Of a stretch of 64,000 nucleotides of DNA, positions 62,681 to 64,000 are shown in pieces. The notes under the pieces are model-generated. The model worked only from the letters and a program-made list of their open reading frames with translations. It did not search any database and had not been told where the DNA came from. Origin of the DNA: Mesostigma viride (Eukaryota > Streptophyta > Mesostigmatophyceae > Mesostigmatales > Mesostigmataceae); assembly GCA_009746045.1 (NCBI GenBank), contig RPFO01000030.1, forward strand, positions 1 through 64,000, read 5' to 3'. How positions within the stretch are numbered: position 1 is the stretch's first letter; every line of letters begins with the position of its first letter. The position numbers and the translations under genes were made by a program.

Positions 62681-63210
62681 TATGCAGTTTATCTGATTAC
62701 GGGGTACTTACCTTAGTTATTTGAGATAACTACCCTAGTTATTTGGTTGAATTAAGCTTGCTGCGACCCAAGGTGAAGGATGAGCTCCAGCCCACAAACA
62801 AGCAGTATCTTCCCCGAAACTGCTCTATGAGCTCTCCCAACCCAGGCATCATGAATCATTCACATTTTTAAATTTAGCCACGAGGAAAAAGCCACCGTCC
62901 CGGCTGCCGTCAGCATCAGCCCCGTCGCTGCCATCAAGTCCTTTCCCCAATCTCGCACGATCCTTTGCCCTGATCTTAATGCGCGCATCCATCTTTGCCC
63001 GTGCCAGTGCCCAAACCTTGTCATGCAGGCCATGGTCACTAATCATTTATACTACTTAGATCTGTGCCCTGCAGCGGTAACGCAGGCACCGCAGCCGTGA
63101 GCCCGTAGTTCCCTGCTAACGCCACAATACTTGTGGATACATCATGACAGCGCGGGACCCGTGACTCTGCAGATGGTCCAAGTCAGTGCTTGCAGATGGC
63201 CACCATATGC
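62681..63210. other. 3' flank of the LRR gene
   Basis: No gene supported. A 65-codon minus frame (62849-63046) rich in charged residues lies just beyond the LRR stop and is probably untranslated. Confidence 0.4.
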
Positions 63211-64000
63211 CTAGCATTTGCCCGTGAAATGCAGATGGTCCAAGTCCAGCCGGCACAAATCCCTCACAGCCTGGGCATCACTCGCGGTCATGGAACCCCT
63301 GGCGATTTCTAGAATCCTCAGCGCCCTGCATCGTGACACGGCCGCCGTGATGCCCGTGGCACTTGACGGCCCTGCAGCCCATGATTGCCAATCCCACCAG
63401 CTGGGGACCGGGCTCGCCGTCAATGGCCGCCATGCTAACATCCGTAACATGCTTGCATCCACTTGCCCGCAATGTGACGAGTGCGCAGTGCCTCGCCAAG
63501 CCAATAATGCCCTCGTCGCCCACCTCGCATCCGGACACATTTACGTCCTTCAGCCGCGGGCAGTGGCTTGCCAGCGCAACCATGCTAACATCCGTCAGCG
63601 CATCACAACCATATGCATGCAGCACCCAAGTTGGGGGCCATTGCCGCAACCCCCCTGGTCAGTGAAGCAACCGGGGCACCCGCTCACGTCAAGTTTCCGC
63701 AGGCTCCTGCAGCTATCCCCCACCATTGTTAGGCCAGTGTCCGTTAACCTGTCCCAACCTCTCAGGCTCAACACCTCCAGCCGCAAGCAGTTTTGCAGCA
63801 CCGCAGCTAGACCGTCGTCCTTGACGCAAACATTTTCCCATGCCCGTAGTAACAGCGCCCTTTCACGAGGCCTGTGCATCCTTTCGTAACCAACCGAAAA
63901 CGGGGGACGGCCGGACATATCCAGGGATCGCAGGCCGGGGCAGTGCTGCGCAATCGCTAGGAAAGAGTCGTTGCCAGCACAAGTCATGCTGGCTTGGAAG
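63211..64000 (-). CDS. Leucine-rich-repeat protein, AMN1/F-box-LRR type (3' part)
   Basis: Minus-strand gene entering from the right. Cys-containing LRRs of about 26 residues follow one another: LAAVLQNCLRLEVLSLRGWD, LTDTGLTMVGDSCRSLRKLD, LTDVSMVALASHCPRLKDVN, VGDEGIIGLARHCALVTLRA, VTDVSMAAI. The frame ends LDHLHFTGKC-stop at 63211. Two breaks are present: one near 63650-63655, where a seventh G in a G6 run (minus strand) would restore the frame, and one near 63358-63365, of opposite sign. The family usually acts in substrate recognition by SCF ubiquitin ligases or as adaptors; an F-box, if any, lies outside the window. Confidence 0.75.

Overview
The window looks like nuclear DNA of a microbial eukaryote, most likely a green alga or a close relative. 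The reasons are spliced genes with GT-AG introns, an interstitial CCCTAAA (TTTAGGG-type) telomere tract at 30.4 kb, a TGTAA motif after the dynamin-like gene, and a mix of Gypsy, LINE and tyrosine-recombinase retroelements known from algae. The species cannot be read from the sequence. No rRNA, tRNA or CRISPR array was recognised.

Region 1 (1-15.05 kb) is a nested transposon complex. A minus-strand Ty3/Gypsy element (about 1-12.6 kb) carries ~640-bp direct terminal repeats. Its coding order is gag with coiled coil, CCHC knuckle, protease, a C5-cytosine DNA methyltransferase with motifs I to X, reverse transcriptase, RNase H, integrase and a C-terminal PHD finger, so it encodes both a chromatin writer and a putative chromatin reader. 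Its frame is broken five times, each time with the same one-base offset. A plus-strand non-LTR element with a restriction-like endonuclease (9.67-11.89 kb) sits in its leader, flanked by a 12-bp duplication. A second LINE (12.6-15.05 kb) follows, with a TTAA-repeat tail, and a 5'-truncated inverted copy of the same family is inserted in its 3' end with an 8-bp duplication.

Region 2 (15.8-48.7 kb, minus strand) holds two related genes. Gene A (40.48 to about 15.84 kb) has three coiled-coil exons, then 18 small exons that each encode one ankyrin repeat, all joined by phase-0 introns, then a possible Cys-rich last exon. Nearly every long intron contains its own minisatellite (units of 76, 47, 37, 23, 21, 59, 79 and 32 bp) or a transposon scar. 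Gene B (48.66-46.33 kb) is a short paralogue with a coiled coil and a zinc-ribbon-like end but no ankyrin repeats. Between them lie a gag/ORF1-like broken gene (43.39-42.42 kb) and another copy of the TTAA-tailed LINE (43.6-45.46 kb), also interrupted by its own family with a 12-bp duplication.

Region 3 (50.1-53.3 kb, plus strand) is a two-exon dynamin-family GTPase gene of 599 residues.

Region 4 (53.3-64 kb) contains intergenic DNA, a diverged remnant of the LINE family (56.3-56.6 kb), a degraded DIRS-like retroelement with RT, RNase H and tyrosine-recombinase signatures (59.3-61.9 kb), a direct-repeat pair behind it, and the 3' end of a minus-strand leucine-rich-repeat gene that leaves the window.
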